From Gemmatimonadaceae bacterium (GTDB lineage: Bacteria; Gemmatimonadota; Gemmatimonadetes; Gemmatimonadales; Gemmatimonadaceae), in assembly GCA_013361745.1 (NCBI GenBank), contig JABFXM010000010.1:1-12467 (forward strand): DNA of 12,467 nucleotides. The letters are read 5' to 3'. Made by a program: the position numbers and the translations under genes. The notes below the pieces were generated by a model that saw nothing but the letters and a program-made list of their open reading frames with translations, had not been told where the DNA came from and searched no databases. Each line of letters begins with the position of its first letter. The first letter of the stretch is position 1. Below, in pieces: positions 1 to 5,957 of this stretch.

Positions 1-1157
1 GTCGCGCGCCCCGCTCCCGGCAGCGCGTGAGAGGCGAGCCGCGCGAGCGGGCCCCGGCCGACCATCACCGCGTCGTCGTACTCGACGCGCGTCGGACGCC
101 AGCGGAGCTTCGACTCGTCGGGGCCCGTCGAGAGATTCACCTCGCGTATTCCCTGCGCCATCGCCCAGCGCAGCGCTTCGGCGACGACGGTGGTCATCAC
201 GCTGTAGCGTCCCCACACCGGATCGTAGCCGGAGTAGGAGAGGTACATGCGGTCGCCGAAGACGAACCCCATCCGCGTCGCGACGATCTGCCCCGCGATC
301 TCGAGCTGGAAGACGCGCACCATCCCGCGCGCCGCGAGCCGCGCGGCGACGTCGTGCAGGAAGCGGCGCGCCTGCGGTGAATCGAAGACGTCGCGATGGA
401 CGATGGTGTCGGTACGCTGCGCGCGCATCCCGTGCAGAGCGATGAGCCGGTCCACCGCCGCGGCGATCAGCGCCGGATCCTCGACGACGCGGAAGCTCCA
501 CTCGTGCGCGTCGCGCGCGAGGGAGTTGTAGCACTTGCGCAGCGACTCCTTCAGGTTGCGCGGGAAGCCGGCCTTGAAGTCGTCCCAGCTCGCGGGGAGC
601 GCGAGGATGAAGGCGGGGGTCTCCTTCGTCACCACCACCGGACCCACCGACCGCAGGCGCTCCAGTCCCGGACCGCTTCGCCGGACGCCGCACCACTGCA
701 CCCATTTCTGGCCACCGCGCCTGGTCACCCAGCGCGCGAGCGTCTCGAGCACCTCGCCCTCGTCCGCGGCGTCGACGAGCATCCCGCGCAGCTCGGTGAG
801 GTTCGGGTCGGTGCCGATCGGCTGCAGCGCGCGCGCGACGCGGACGCCGGCGACGCGGAAGCCGGTGTGCATCATCGGCGCGATCGCGACGAGCGTTCCC
901 GCGGCGTCGCGCACGACGAAGAGCTGCAGCGTGTCGCGCATCGCCCCCGAGGTGCGACGCATGTGCGCCCACCACGCGGCGGCCCACTCGAAGGTCATGA
1001 ACGGCAGCGCGTCGCCCGCGCGCTCGAAGAGCGCCCGCCATTCCGGGGCGAGCGACTCGAGCTGCGCGGGGCTGGTCAGGCAGTCGACACGGAGCGGCGT
1101 GCCATTCGCCGGCGGCGACCTGCGCGCGGTCGTCGCCGCGATCTCCTTCGACAGCAT
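1..1157 (-). CDS. GNAT-fold acyltransferase, FemAB/CelD (BioF2)-like, partial at 3' end
   Basis: I translated the minus strand by hand from an ATG at 1157-1155; the frame stays open for about 385 codons to base 1, so the C terminus lies outside the window. The protein resembles the Acetyltransf_6 (PF13480) group of FemAB/CelD-like GNAT proteins, which transfer acyl or aminoacyl groups and often accompany envelope polysaccharide or peptidoglycan genes. Visible support: an N-terminal FMTFEWAAAWWAHM segment (near residue 55), a helix with FPRNLKESLRKCYNSLARD, and the typical late block MVRVFQLEIAGQIVATRMGF followed by YLSYSGYDPVWGRYSVM and a terminal EVNLSTGPDESKLRW stretch. No SD sits at a good distance (GGAG is only 1 nt from the ATG), but a promoter-like TTGCGT-N17-TATTCT lies 47-75 nt upstream. 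The substrate cannot be told from sequence; a glycan or lipid-linked acceptor is an inference from family and from the glycan genes in the same window. Confidence 0.85.
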   Translation of the reverse strand, partial: MLSKEIAATTARRSPPANGTPLRVDCLTSPAQLESLAPEWRALFERAGDALPFMTFEWAAAWWAHMRRTSGAMRDTLQLFVVRDAAGTLVAIAPMMHTGFRVAGVRVARALQPIGTDPNLTELRGMLVDAADEGEVLETLARWVTRRGGQKWVQWCGVRRSGPGLERLRSVGPVVVTKETPAFILALPASWDDFKAGFPRNLKESLRKCYNSLARDAHEWSFRVVEDPALIAAAVDRLIALHGMRAQRTDTIVHRDVFDSPQARRFLHDVAARLAARGMVRVFQLEIAGQIVATRMGFVFGDRMYLSYSGYDPVWGRYSVMTTVVAEALRWAMAQGIREVNLSTGPDESKLRWRPTRVEYDDAVMVGRGPLARLASHALPGAGRA

Positions 1158-1203
1158 TCTCCGATCGATCCCCGTGTCCGATGTGCGCGCGCAGGCGAGG
1201 CGG

Positions 1204-1232
1204 AGAATACTGGGAGCGGATACGAGACGCAA
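1204..1232 (-). promoter_or_regulatory. Candidate sigma70-type promoter for the GNAT gene
   Basis: Read on the minus strand: TTGCGT (1232-1227), a 17-nt spacer and TATTCT (1209-1204). Spacing is ideal and both hexamers keep the most conserved positions (TTG; TAT..T). The -35 begins inside the T-tract of the terminator of the upstream gene. It would give a 5' leader of about 40 nt before the ATG at 1157. Confidence 0.4.
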
Positions 1233-1254
1233 GAAAACCGGCGCTGTCGCCGGT
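1231..1254 (-). terminator. Intrinsic terminator downstream of the 62-aa gene
   Basis: On the minus strand a perfect 7-bp stem ACCGGCG/CGCCGGT with loop ACAG is followed directly by TTTCTT. It lies 85 nt downstream of the stop codon of the small charged protein gene and upstream of the GNAT start, so it should separate the two minus-strand genes. Confidence 0.65.
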
Positions 1255-1289
1255 CCGTCGCGGCTCCCCCGGGCCGCGCGCGGGGTGGC

Positions 1290-1325
1290 TGTGCATGGAA
1301 TCGCGCGACGCGCGTCCCATGCACA
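1290..1325. repeat. Inverted repeat, 9-bp arms around a CGCGCG-A-CGCGCG core
   Basis: TGTGCATGG (1290-1298) and CCATGCACA (1317-1325) are perfect reverse complements. Between them lies a second palindrome, CGCGCG-A-CGCGCG, so the 36-nt segment can fold into a stacked hairpin. It starts only 14 nt past the stop of the 62-aa gene on the minus strand and has no T-tract, so it may be a 3' stability element or a protein-binding palindrome rather than a terminator. Confidence 0.5.
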
Positions 1326-1339
1326 TCACCGCGGAGGGG

Positions 1340-1528
1340 TCAGCTGCTCTTGCGGTCGCCCTTGTCGCCCTGCCCGTGCTTCGCCTCGTGCTCTGCGTCG
1401 CGCTTGCGGTCCTGCGACAGCGAACGACCGACGTCGTCCTGCTCCTCGGTGAACTGGCCCTGCTCGTCACGCCGGACGTAGCGCTTGTCGCCTTCGTTGG
1501 GTTCGATGAGCTCGCGTTCTCTCGCCAT
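1340..1528 (-). CDS. Small conserved highly charged protein (62 aa), function unknown
   Basis: The start is the ATG at 1528-1526, chosen over an upstream in-frame ATG at 1579 because AGGAG lies 7 nt before it. The 62-residue product is extremely hydrophilic, with no hydrophobic segment. It reads MARERELIEPNEGDKRYVRR, then DEQGQFTEEQDDVGRSLSQD (residues 21-40), then a Lys/Asp/His-rich tail ending GDKGDRKSS. The block GDKRYVRRD..GQFTE...DVGRSLS.DR resembles, from memory, small uncharacterised proteins found across several bacterial phyla. Such composition suggests a cytosolic, probably disordered, nucleic-acid- or stress-associated protein, but that is inference. It is divergent from the DUF4349 lipoprotein gene, has its own terminator, and carries a sigma54-like site upstream. 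No catalytic residues are recognisable. Confidence 0.8.
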   Translation of the reverse strand: MARERELIEPNEGDKRYVRRDEQGQFTEEQDDVGRSLSQDRKRDAEHEAKHGQGDKGDRKSS

Positions 1529-1535
1529 CGGTGCA

Positions 1536-1540
1536 CTCCT
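1536..1540 (-). promoter_or_regulatory. Shine-Dalgarno AGGAG deciding the start of the 62-aa gene
   Basis: AGGAG (minus strand 1540-1536) lies 7 nt before ATG 1528. No comparable site precedes the upstream in-frame ATG at 1579. It is one of the clearer SD sequences in a window where several genes lack one. Confidence 0.75.
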
Positions 1541-1562
1541 GGAATGAGATCGTGTTCCGAAG

Positions 1563-1578
1563 TGCACGGCGAGTGCCA
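1563..1578 (-). promoter_or_regulatory. Candidate sigma54 (-24/-12) promoter for the 62-aa gene
   Basis: The minus strand reads TGGCACTCGCCGTGCA. This matches the sigma54 consensus TGGCACG-N4-TTGCA at all but two positions and keeps the required GG-N10-GC spacing. A transcript starting about 12 nt beyond the GC would begin near 1553 and include the SD at 1540-1536. No convincing sigma70 promoter was seen for this gene. A single motif match in GC-rich DNA can occur by chance. Confidence 0.35.
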
Positions 1579-1599
1579 CCTCACCCCGCCGAGGTCGTC

Positions 1600-2316
1600 A
1601 TGCCCCGCGTCACATCCATCTCCCCCGTCTCCTTCCTCGCACTCGTCGTGCTCACCGCGTGCTCCGTCGCGCCGGCGCAGCGCGCGCGTACCTCACCCAC
1701 ACCGGCCACCGCGACGCAGAAGGCCGACGTCGACCACGCCGCGCCCGCGCCCGGCGAGGACGCGCTCGCGCGGCTGCTCGTGCGCCAGGCCGACATCGGC
1801 GTCGAGGTCGAGAAGCCGGATGCAGCCAGCGAGCGGGTGGTGGCGCTCGCTCCCGCGCTCGGCGGCTACGTGGAATCGTCGGGTGGCGGCCGCGATCCGA
1901 TCACCCGCGACGACCGGCACGTCATCCTGCGCGTGCCGAGCACCACGCTCGACGCGGCGATGGACTCCGTCGCGCGGCTCGGACACGTCGTCTCGCGGTC
2001 GCGCAACGCGGAGGACGTCACCGACGACGTCGTCGATCTCGACGCACGGGTGACGAGCCTGCGCGCGAGCCGCGACCGGCTGCGTCAGCTGCTCGACCGC
2101 GCGACGAGCGTGACCGAGGTGCTGACGGTCGAGCGCGAGCTCGCGCGCGCGCAGGCGGAGCTCGACAGCCTCGAGGCGCGCCTCACGCGCGCCCGCGGTG
2201 AGGTGAGCCTCGCGCGACTCAGCGTCGATCTGAAGCGCCGGCACGTCCTCGGACCGATCGGCCTCGCGCTGAAGGGACTCGGCTGGTTCGCGGCGAAGCT
2301 GTTCATCATCCGCTGA
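1600..2316 (+). CDS. DUF4349-domain lipoprotein
   Basis: The start is ATG 1600, preceded by GAGG at 5-nt spacing; upstream in-frame codons would put charged residues before the signal sequence. The 238-aa product begins with a lipoprotein signal (hydrophobic core SFLALVVL, lipobox LTAC with Cys21). A Pro/Ala-rich linker follows, then a domain with the DUF4349 (PF14257) pattern: GGYVESS (88-94), VILRVPSTTLDAAMDSVARL (108-127), and DVT..VVDLDARV before a long Arg/Glu/Leu-rich coiled coil (about 149-205). The last ~20 residues (GPIGLALKGLGWFAAKLFII) are hydrophobic, the usual C-terminal membrane segment of the family. The protein would thus be anchored at both ends, with the coiled coil outside the cytoplasm. 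The family role is not established; membrane-stress or scaffolding functions are guesses. It is divergent from the 62-aa gene and lies 58 nt before the histidine kinase gene. Confidence 0.85.
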   Translation: MPRVTSISPVSFLALVVLTACSVAPAQRARTSPTPATATQKADVDHAAPAPGEDALARLLVRQADIGVEVEKPDAASERVVALAPALGGYVESSGGGRDPITRDDRHVILRVPSTTLDAAMDSVARLGHVVSRSRNAEDVTDDVVDLDARVTSLRASRDRLRQLLDRATSVTEVLTVERELARAQAELDSLEARLTRARGEVSLARLSVDLKRRHVLGPIGLALKGLGWFAAKLFIIR

Positions 2317-2337
2317 CGCGGTCGGGTGTCGCGCCGC

Positions 2338-2365
2338 TTGCAGTTCCGCGCGCCGGTCGCATATC
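2338..2365 (+). promoter_or_regulatory. Candidate promoter of the histidine kinase, near-leaderless geometry
   Basis: TTGCAG (2338-2343), a 16-nt spacer, CATATC (2360-2365), then only 9 nt to the ATG at 2375. No SD precedes that ATG. Transcription would start at or within a few bases of the start codon. The same layout occurs before the SDR gene (TTGACC-N16-CATATT-N9-ATG). Confidence 0.5.
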
Positions 2366-2374
2366 GTAGCGCTG

Positions 2375-3688
2375 ATGGCGACCCGTGATGACTCCGACAT
2401 GGTGGTGTCGCGTACGACGACCCCCGCCATCTTCGCCGACCCGGTCGCGCGCGAGCTGCTCGAGGAGCGGCGCGACCAGGCGGAGCGGCTGCTCAATCGC
2501 GTCCGCATCGTCGTGCTTCTCCTGCTCGGCGCCGCCGCCCTCGTCTACGCGCCGACGCTCTCGCCCGCGCTCGACCGCGCCAACGCGAGCGTCCTGCTTC
2601 CGACGCTCGCCTGGGCGCTGGCGCAGGAGCTCTGGCTCGGCCGGCGCGACCGGCTGCCCGGCTGGATCACGATCGTCAACCCGATCGTCGACATCACCGC
2701 GGTGAGCGCGATCATCGTCGGCTACGGGCTCGCGTCCTCGGCCGACCTCGCGCTGAAGAGTCCCGTCGCGCTCACCTACTTCCTCGTCCTCGCGGGCCGC
2801 CCGATCGCGTCGTCGGTGCGGAAGACGATCGCCGCCGCGACCGCGGTCGTCGTGCAGTACGCGGCGGTCGTCCTCTTCTTCGTCGTCAGCGGGCGCGCGA
2901 CGCTCGCGACGCCGCTCACCGCGTCGGTGGCGAGCGGGATCTCCGCCCTCGACGAGGGCGCGAAGATGCTCTTCCTCGCCCTTGGCGGCGCGCTCGCGGT
3001 CTATGCCACGCTCTGGCACGAACGCGTCGTGCACGGCTACCTCCTCGAGACGCGCGAGCGCGTTCGGACGCAGGACCGGCTCGCCGAGGCGCAGCTGCAG
3101 TCGCTGCGGCTCCAGCTGCAGCCGCACTTTCTCTTCAACACGCTGAACACGATCATCGCCCTCATCGGTCCCGAGCCGCGCGCCGCGGAGCGGATGGTCG
3201 CGGGGCTGAGCGAGCTGCTCCGCGCGTCGCTCCGTCTCGCTGACGAACAGGAGGTGCCGCTGGCGCGCGAGCTCGATCACCTGCAGCTCTACGTCGAGAT
3301 CCAGCAGACGCGCTTTGGCGAGCGGCTCGGGGTCGACGTCGACGTCGACCCCGCGGTGCGCAACGCGCTCGTGCCGAGCCTTCTCCTGCAGCCGCTCGTC
3401 GAGAACGCGATCCGGCACGGCATCGCGCCCCGCGCCGCGGGAGGGCACATCTCGGTGCGCGCCTCGCGCGACGCCGACGAGCTGCGGCTCGAGGTCCAGG
3501 ACGACGGCGTCGGTGCGACCACTCGCGACGGCGCGCTGCCGCGCGAGGGCGTGGGACTCGGCAACACGCGCGAGCGGCTGCGCCGCCTGCACGGCCGACG
3601 GCAGCGCTTCGCCTGGGAGAGCCGGCCCGGCGCGGGGTTCGCCGTGCGCATCGCGCTCCCCTTTCGCACGGAGGGACCGGGGGCATGA
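2375..3688 (+). CDS. LytS/YehU-type membrane sensor histidine kinase
   Basis: 437 aa. The N-terminal third has about six hydrophobic segments (near 44-60, 70-88, 97-120, 130-143, 152-172 and 194-214). I recognise no named sensor domain in it. A short linker helix (220-245) leads to a His_kinase (PF06580) core: LRLQLQPHFLFNTLNTI with phospho-acceptor His251, then an HATPase region with the N box LLLQPLVENAIRHGI (Asn344), G1-like DDGVG (376-380) and GVGLGNTRERL (392-402). Length and layout fit the LytS/YehU branch. It overlaps the LytTR regulator gene by ATGA, so the two are a co-translated two-component pair. No SD is present, and the promoter geometry implies a near-leaderless message. An in-frame ATG at 2399 is an alternative start. 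A 26-bp perfect palindrome (3328-3353) lies in the coding sequence. The signal sensed is unknown. Confidence 0.93.
   Translation: MATRDDSDMVVSRTTTPAIFADPVARELLEERRDQAERLLNRVRIVVLLLLGAAALVYAPTLSPALDRANASVLLPTLAWALAQELWLGRRDRLPGWITIVNPIVDITAVSAIIVGYGLASSADLALKSPVALTYFLVLAGRPIASSVRKTIAAATAVVVQYAAVVLFFVVSGRATLATPLTASVASGISALDEGAKMLFLALGGALAVYATLWHERVVHGYLLETRERVRTQDRLAEAQLQSLRLQLQPHFLFNTLNTIIALIGPEPRAAERMVAGLSELLRASLRLADEQEVPLARELDHLQLYVEIQQTRFGERLGVDVDVDPAVRNALVPSLLLQPLVENAIRHGIAPRAAGGHISVRASRDADELRLEVQDDGVGATTRDGALPREGVGLGNTRERLRRLHGRRQRFAWESRPGAGFAVRIALPFRTEGPGA
3328..3353. repeat. 26-bp perfect palindrome inside the kinase gene
   Basis: CGGGGTCGACGTC (3328-3340) is followed without spacer by its exact reverse complement (3341-3353). 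It encodes part of a Gly-Val-Asp-Val-Asp-Val-Asp-Pro stretch between the H box and N box and contains overlapping GTCGAC/GACGTC units. It may only reflect alternating GTC/GAC codons. Confidence 0.9.
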
Positions 3689-4500
3689 GCCTTCCCGCCG
3701 CGCCTAACGCTCCGACGGCGGGGATCATCCGCGCCGTCGTCGTCGACGACGAGCCGATCGCGCGCCGCCACCTGCGCGCGCTCCTCGCCGCCGATCCCGA
3801 GATCAGCGTCGTCGCCGAGTGCGCGACCGGCGCCGAGGCGGTGACCGCGATCCGGCTGCACCGGCCGGAGCTGGTCTTCCTCGACATCCAGATGCCGGAG
3901 CTCGACGGCGTCGGCGTCGCCGACACGATCGGCGCGCGCGCGATGCCCCTCACCGTCTTCGTCACCGCGCACGACGACCGCGCCCTCGACGCCTTCCGCG
4001 TGCACGCGGTGGACTATCTCCTCAAGCCGGTCGACCGCAACCGCTTCGCGGCCGCGCTCGCGCGCGCGAAGGACATGCTGCGCGGCCGCATCGCGCGCGA
4101 CCCGGCGCGCTTCGAGGCGATGCTCGCCGCGCTCCGGCCGATGCGCGCGCTGCCGACCGACGCACCGGGTGAGCGGCTCGCCGTGCGCGTGGAAGGCCGC
4201 ACGATGCTTCTCCGCGCGCGCGAGATCGACTGGATGAGCGCGGACGACAACAACGTCATCATCCACGCCGGGGGCCGGACGCTGCGCATCCGCGACACGC
4301 TGAGCGCGGTCGCCGAGCGTCTTCCGCAGGGATTCGTGCGCGTCCACCGCTCCGCCCTCGTCAACTCGTCGCGTGTGAGCGAGGTGCGCTCAGCGGAGCA
4401 GGGTGAGTACGAGATCGTGCTCGGCGACGGAACGGTGATCCAGACCGGACGCCGCTTCCGCGACGCGGTCCACGCGCTCGTCGGACGCGGTCGCACGTAG
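3685..4500 (+). CDS. LytTR-family response regulator
   Basis: 271 aa. The receiver domain (about 14-135) shows the acidic pair in VVVDDEPIARRHL (Asp21/Asp22), phospho-acceptor Asp67 in LVFLDIQMPELDG, switch Thr94 in VFVTAHDD and Lys114 in DYLLKPVD. The C-terminal LytTR DNA-binding domain (about 165-265) has LAVRVEGRTMLL, the DNNVIIH strand and the hallmark FVRVHRSALVN segment. It is the partner of the preceding kinase, whose stop codon it overlaps (ATGA). LytTR proteins bind paired direct repeats about 21-22 bp apart, and such a pair lies 17-50 nt after this gene's stop, before the cupredoxin gene. The start could be slightly downstream, since the first 13 residues are Ala/Pro-rich. Codons 7-9 contain the CCTAACG motif that recurs in this window. 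Confidence 0.95.
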   Translation: MSLPAAPNAPTAGIIRAVVVDDEPIARRHLRALLAADPEISVVAECATGAEAVTAIRLHRPELVFLDIQMPELDGVGVADTIGARAMPLTVFVTAHDDRALDAFRVHAVDYLLKPVDRNRFAAALARAKDMLRGRIARDPARFEAMLAALRPMRALPTDAPGERLAVRVEGRTMLLRAREIDWMSADDNNVIIHAGGRTLRIRDTLSAVAERLPQGFVRVHRSALVNSSRVSEVRSAEQGEYEIVLGDGTVIQTGRRFRDAVHALVGRGRT

Positions 4501-4516
4501 CGCGAAGACGCGCAGC

Positions 4517-4550
4517 GTCGTTCGCCCCGCGATCGGCGTCGCTCGCCCCG
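4517..4550 (+). repeat. 13-bp direct repeats with 21-bp period, candidate LytTR operator
   Basis: GTCGTTCGCCCCG (4517-4529) and GTCGCTCGCCCCG (4538-4550) match at 12 of 13 positions and start exactly 21 bp apart, two helical turns. They lie in the 126-bp gap between the LytTR regulator and the cupredoxin gene, upstream of a promoter-like sequence. The sequence only partly matches the published LytTR half-site consensus (central GTT in the first copy), so the assignment rests on spacing and position. Confidence 0.45.
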
Positions 4551-4568
4551 ACCGTGTAAGGGTCGGCG

Positions 4569-4596
4569 TTGCGCAGGGGTGGCCGAGCCATACGTT
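4569..4596 (+). promoter_or_regulatory. Weak candidate promoter for the cupredoxin operon
   Basis: TTGCGC (4569-4574), 16-nt spacer, TACGTT (4591-4596), giving a start near 4603 and a leader of about 24 nt containing the SD at 4617-4622. TACGTTGGC (4591-4599) also matches 8 of 9 positions of the LytTR half-site consensus, so the regulator might bind here too. Confidence 0.3.
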
Positions 4597-4616
4597 GGCG
4601 AAGAAACCTGCACAAT

Positions 4617-4622
4617 GGAGGG
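4617..4622 (+). promoter_or_regulatory. Shine-Dalgarno GGAGGG deciding the cupredoxin start
   Basis: GGAGGG lies 4 nt before ATG 4627. It overlaps and so disfavours the in-frame ATG at 4615, and it also argues against the upstream ATG at 4579. Starting at 4627 places the signal sequence right at the N terminus. Confidence 0.7.
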
Positions 4623-4626
4623 TTCG

Positions 4627-5022
4627 ATGCGTGACCTCAGGTTCGCGCTCGCGGGATTGATCGGCGTGATCGCGTTCGCCGCGTGCGGTGGCGGCGGAAA
4701 CAGCACCGCTCCCGGGGGCGGTGGCGCGGTCGGTGGTGGTGGCGGCACCGGCGGGGGTGGAGTGCTCGTGCACGCGCAGCGGGTGACGGCGACGACGTCG
4801 CTCACCTTCCAGCCGAGCACCGTGACGATCGCGCCCGGCGACACGATCTACTTCACCTTCGAGACGGTGCAGCACAACGTCGTCTTCGACACGCAGGGCT
4901 CGCCCGGAAACGTCGGGACGAGCTCGAGCATCACGGTGAAGCGCCAGTTCCCGACCGCGGGGACGTACGACTACCACTGCAGCCTGCACGCGGGGATGAC
5001 CGGCTCGGTCACCGTGCAATGA
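4627..5022 (+). CDS. Cupredoxin (plastocyanin/amicyanin-like) lipoprotein
   Basis: 131 aa. MRDLRFALAGLIGVIAFAAC is a lipoprotein signal with lipobox FAAC (Cys20). A flexible Gly-rich linker (21-45) then tethers a single cupredoxin domain (about 48-131). The type-1 copper ligands are all visible: His83 in QHNVVF, then Cys118, His121 and Met124 in YHCSLHAGM. The C-x2-H-x2-M ligand loop is short, like that of amicyanin and unlike plastocyanin's longer C-x2-H-x4-M. The protein is probably a membrane-anchored periplasmic or surface electron carrier or copper binder. Its stop codon overlaps the start of the outer-membrane protein gene (ATGA), so the two are likely made together. The LytS/LytTR pair upstream and the 21-bp direct repeats suggest regulation by that system (inference). 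The redox partner is unknown. Confidence 0.9.
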   Translation: MRDLRFALAGLIGVIAFAACGGGGNSTAPGGGGAVGGGGGTGGGGVLVHAQRVTATTSLTFQPSTVTIAPGDTIYFTFETVQHNVVFDTQGSPGNVGTSSSITVKRQFPTAGTYDYHCSLHAGMTGSVTVQ

Positions 5023-5897
5023 GTTTTGGTCGCGAGCCTCTCTGGTGTGCCGCGCTCGTCGCGGGCGCGGTCGTCGCGCCCGCCGCGGCCGCACAGTGTC
5101 GCCCGCCCGCGAGCTCGAACGAAGCGAAGCTGCTCGCGTACTACGCGGCGCCGATCGTCTTCGCGCCGCAGGGCACACCCGGACCGGTGACGCGCGGGCT
5201 GGCGTTAGGCGGCGAGCTGACGTACATCCCCGAGCCCGATCCCTCGCTGCAGCGCACGGGCCTCTGCTTCACCCCGAAGCAGGAGTCGACCCAGCTCTCC
5301 CCGGTCTTTCCGCGGCCGCGTGTCGCGCTCGGGCTGCCGGGAAGGCTGCTCGTCGAGGCGAGCTACCTGCCGCCGCTGAAGGTCGCAGGCGCGCAGGCGA
5401 ACATGTTCAGCGGCGCGATCTCGATCTCGCGCATGCTGCTCGCCCTCGACGGCAGGCCCGTGCTCTACGGCGCGGCCCGCGTGCACATGACGCGCGGCTG
5501 GGTGCGCGGCGCGATCACCTGCGCGAAGAGCGCGCTGCAGACGCGCGACTCGAGCGCCCCCTGCTACGGGACGTCGCCATCGCGCGACACCTTCCACCCG
5601 AACATGTGGGGGATCGACGGTTCCATCGGCCGCGCGTTCGTTTCGGGACGGCTCGACCTGTACGCGGGCGGCGGGGTGAACTGGCTCGCGCCGCGCTTCC
5701 GCGTCGGCTTCACCGACGGCAGGGGGCTCGTCGACAGGACGCGCGTCGAGGTCGACCTGCGACGTGCCGCGTGGTTCGCCGGAGGAAGCTGGCGGGTGCT
5801 CGGCCCCTGGTCGGCGACGGGTCAGGTGTACGGCGTCCCCGCGGACGTCACGCTCTTCCGGCTCGGCGTGATGGGCCCGGTCGCGCGCTGGCGATAG
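5019..5897 (+). CDS. Predicted exported, probably outer-membrane, protein of unknown function
   Basis: 292 aa, starting at the ATG that overlaps the cupredoxin stop. Residues 1-25 form a Sec signal peptide (hydrophobic WCAALVAGAVVA, then PAAAA) with likely cleavage before Gln26; the Cys27 context does not fit a lipobox. The mature part alternates hydrophobic and polar residues in short strands rich in Gly and aromatic residues (for example LALGGELTYI, LLVEASYLPPL, GRLDLYAGGGVNWLAPRFRV and WSATGQVYGVPADVTLFRLG), typical of a small beta-barrel. Four mature cysteines (in QCRPP, GLCFTP, ITCAKS and PCYGTS) could form two disulfides. I recognise no named family. Translational coupling to a cupredoxin suggests a joint envelope role. 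A rare TTA codon lies in the GCGTTAGGC motif at 5202-5210. A strong terminator follows. Confidence 0.75.
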   Translation: MSFGREPLWCAALVAGAVVAPAAAAQCRPPASSNEAKLLAYYAAPIVFAPQGTPGPVTRGLALGGELTYIPEPDPSLQRTGLCFTPKQESTQLSPVFPRPRVALGLPGRLLVEASYLPPLKVAGAQANMFSGAISISRMLLALDGRPVLYGAARVHMTRGWVRGAITCAKSALQTRDSSAPCYGTSPSRDTFHPNMWGIDGSIGRAFVSGRLDLYAGGGVNWLAPRFRVGFTDGRGLVDRTRVEVDLRRAAWFAGGSWRVLGPWSATGQVYGVPADVTLFRLGVMGPVARWR

Positions 5898-5918
5898 TCT
5901 CGGTCGTGAATCCCGTCG

Positions 5919-5957
5919 GGCCCGGTCGCGTCAGGCGCGACCGGGCCTCTTGTTTTC
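5919..5957 (+). terminator. Strong intrinsic terminator after the outer-membrane protein gene
   Basis: A perfect 12-bp GC-rich stem, GGCCCGGTCGCG (5919-5930) with CGCGACCGGGCC (5936-5947), has a 5-nt loop TCAGG and is followed by TCTTGTTTTC. It begins 22 nt after the stop codon and should isolate the cupredoxin block from the glycosyltransferase operon. Confidence 0.9.

Noticed and set aside
396..1481. Long plus-strand open frames across 27-2053, opposite the GNAT gene
   Set aside because: Arg/Ala/Pro-rich nonsense composition; the minus-strand frame gives a recognisable acyltransferase with continuous family motifs.
4548..4566. CCGACC-N7-GGTCGG hairpin as terminator of the LytTR gene
   Set aside because: Only a 6-bp stem and no T-tract; it overlaps the direct repeats and is more likely incidental.
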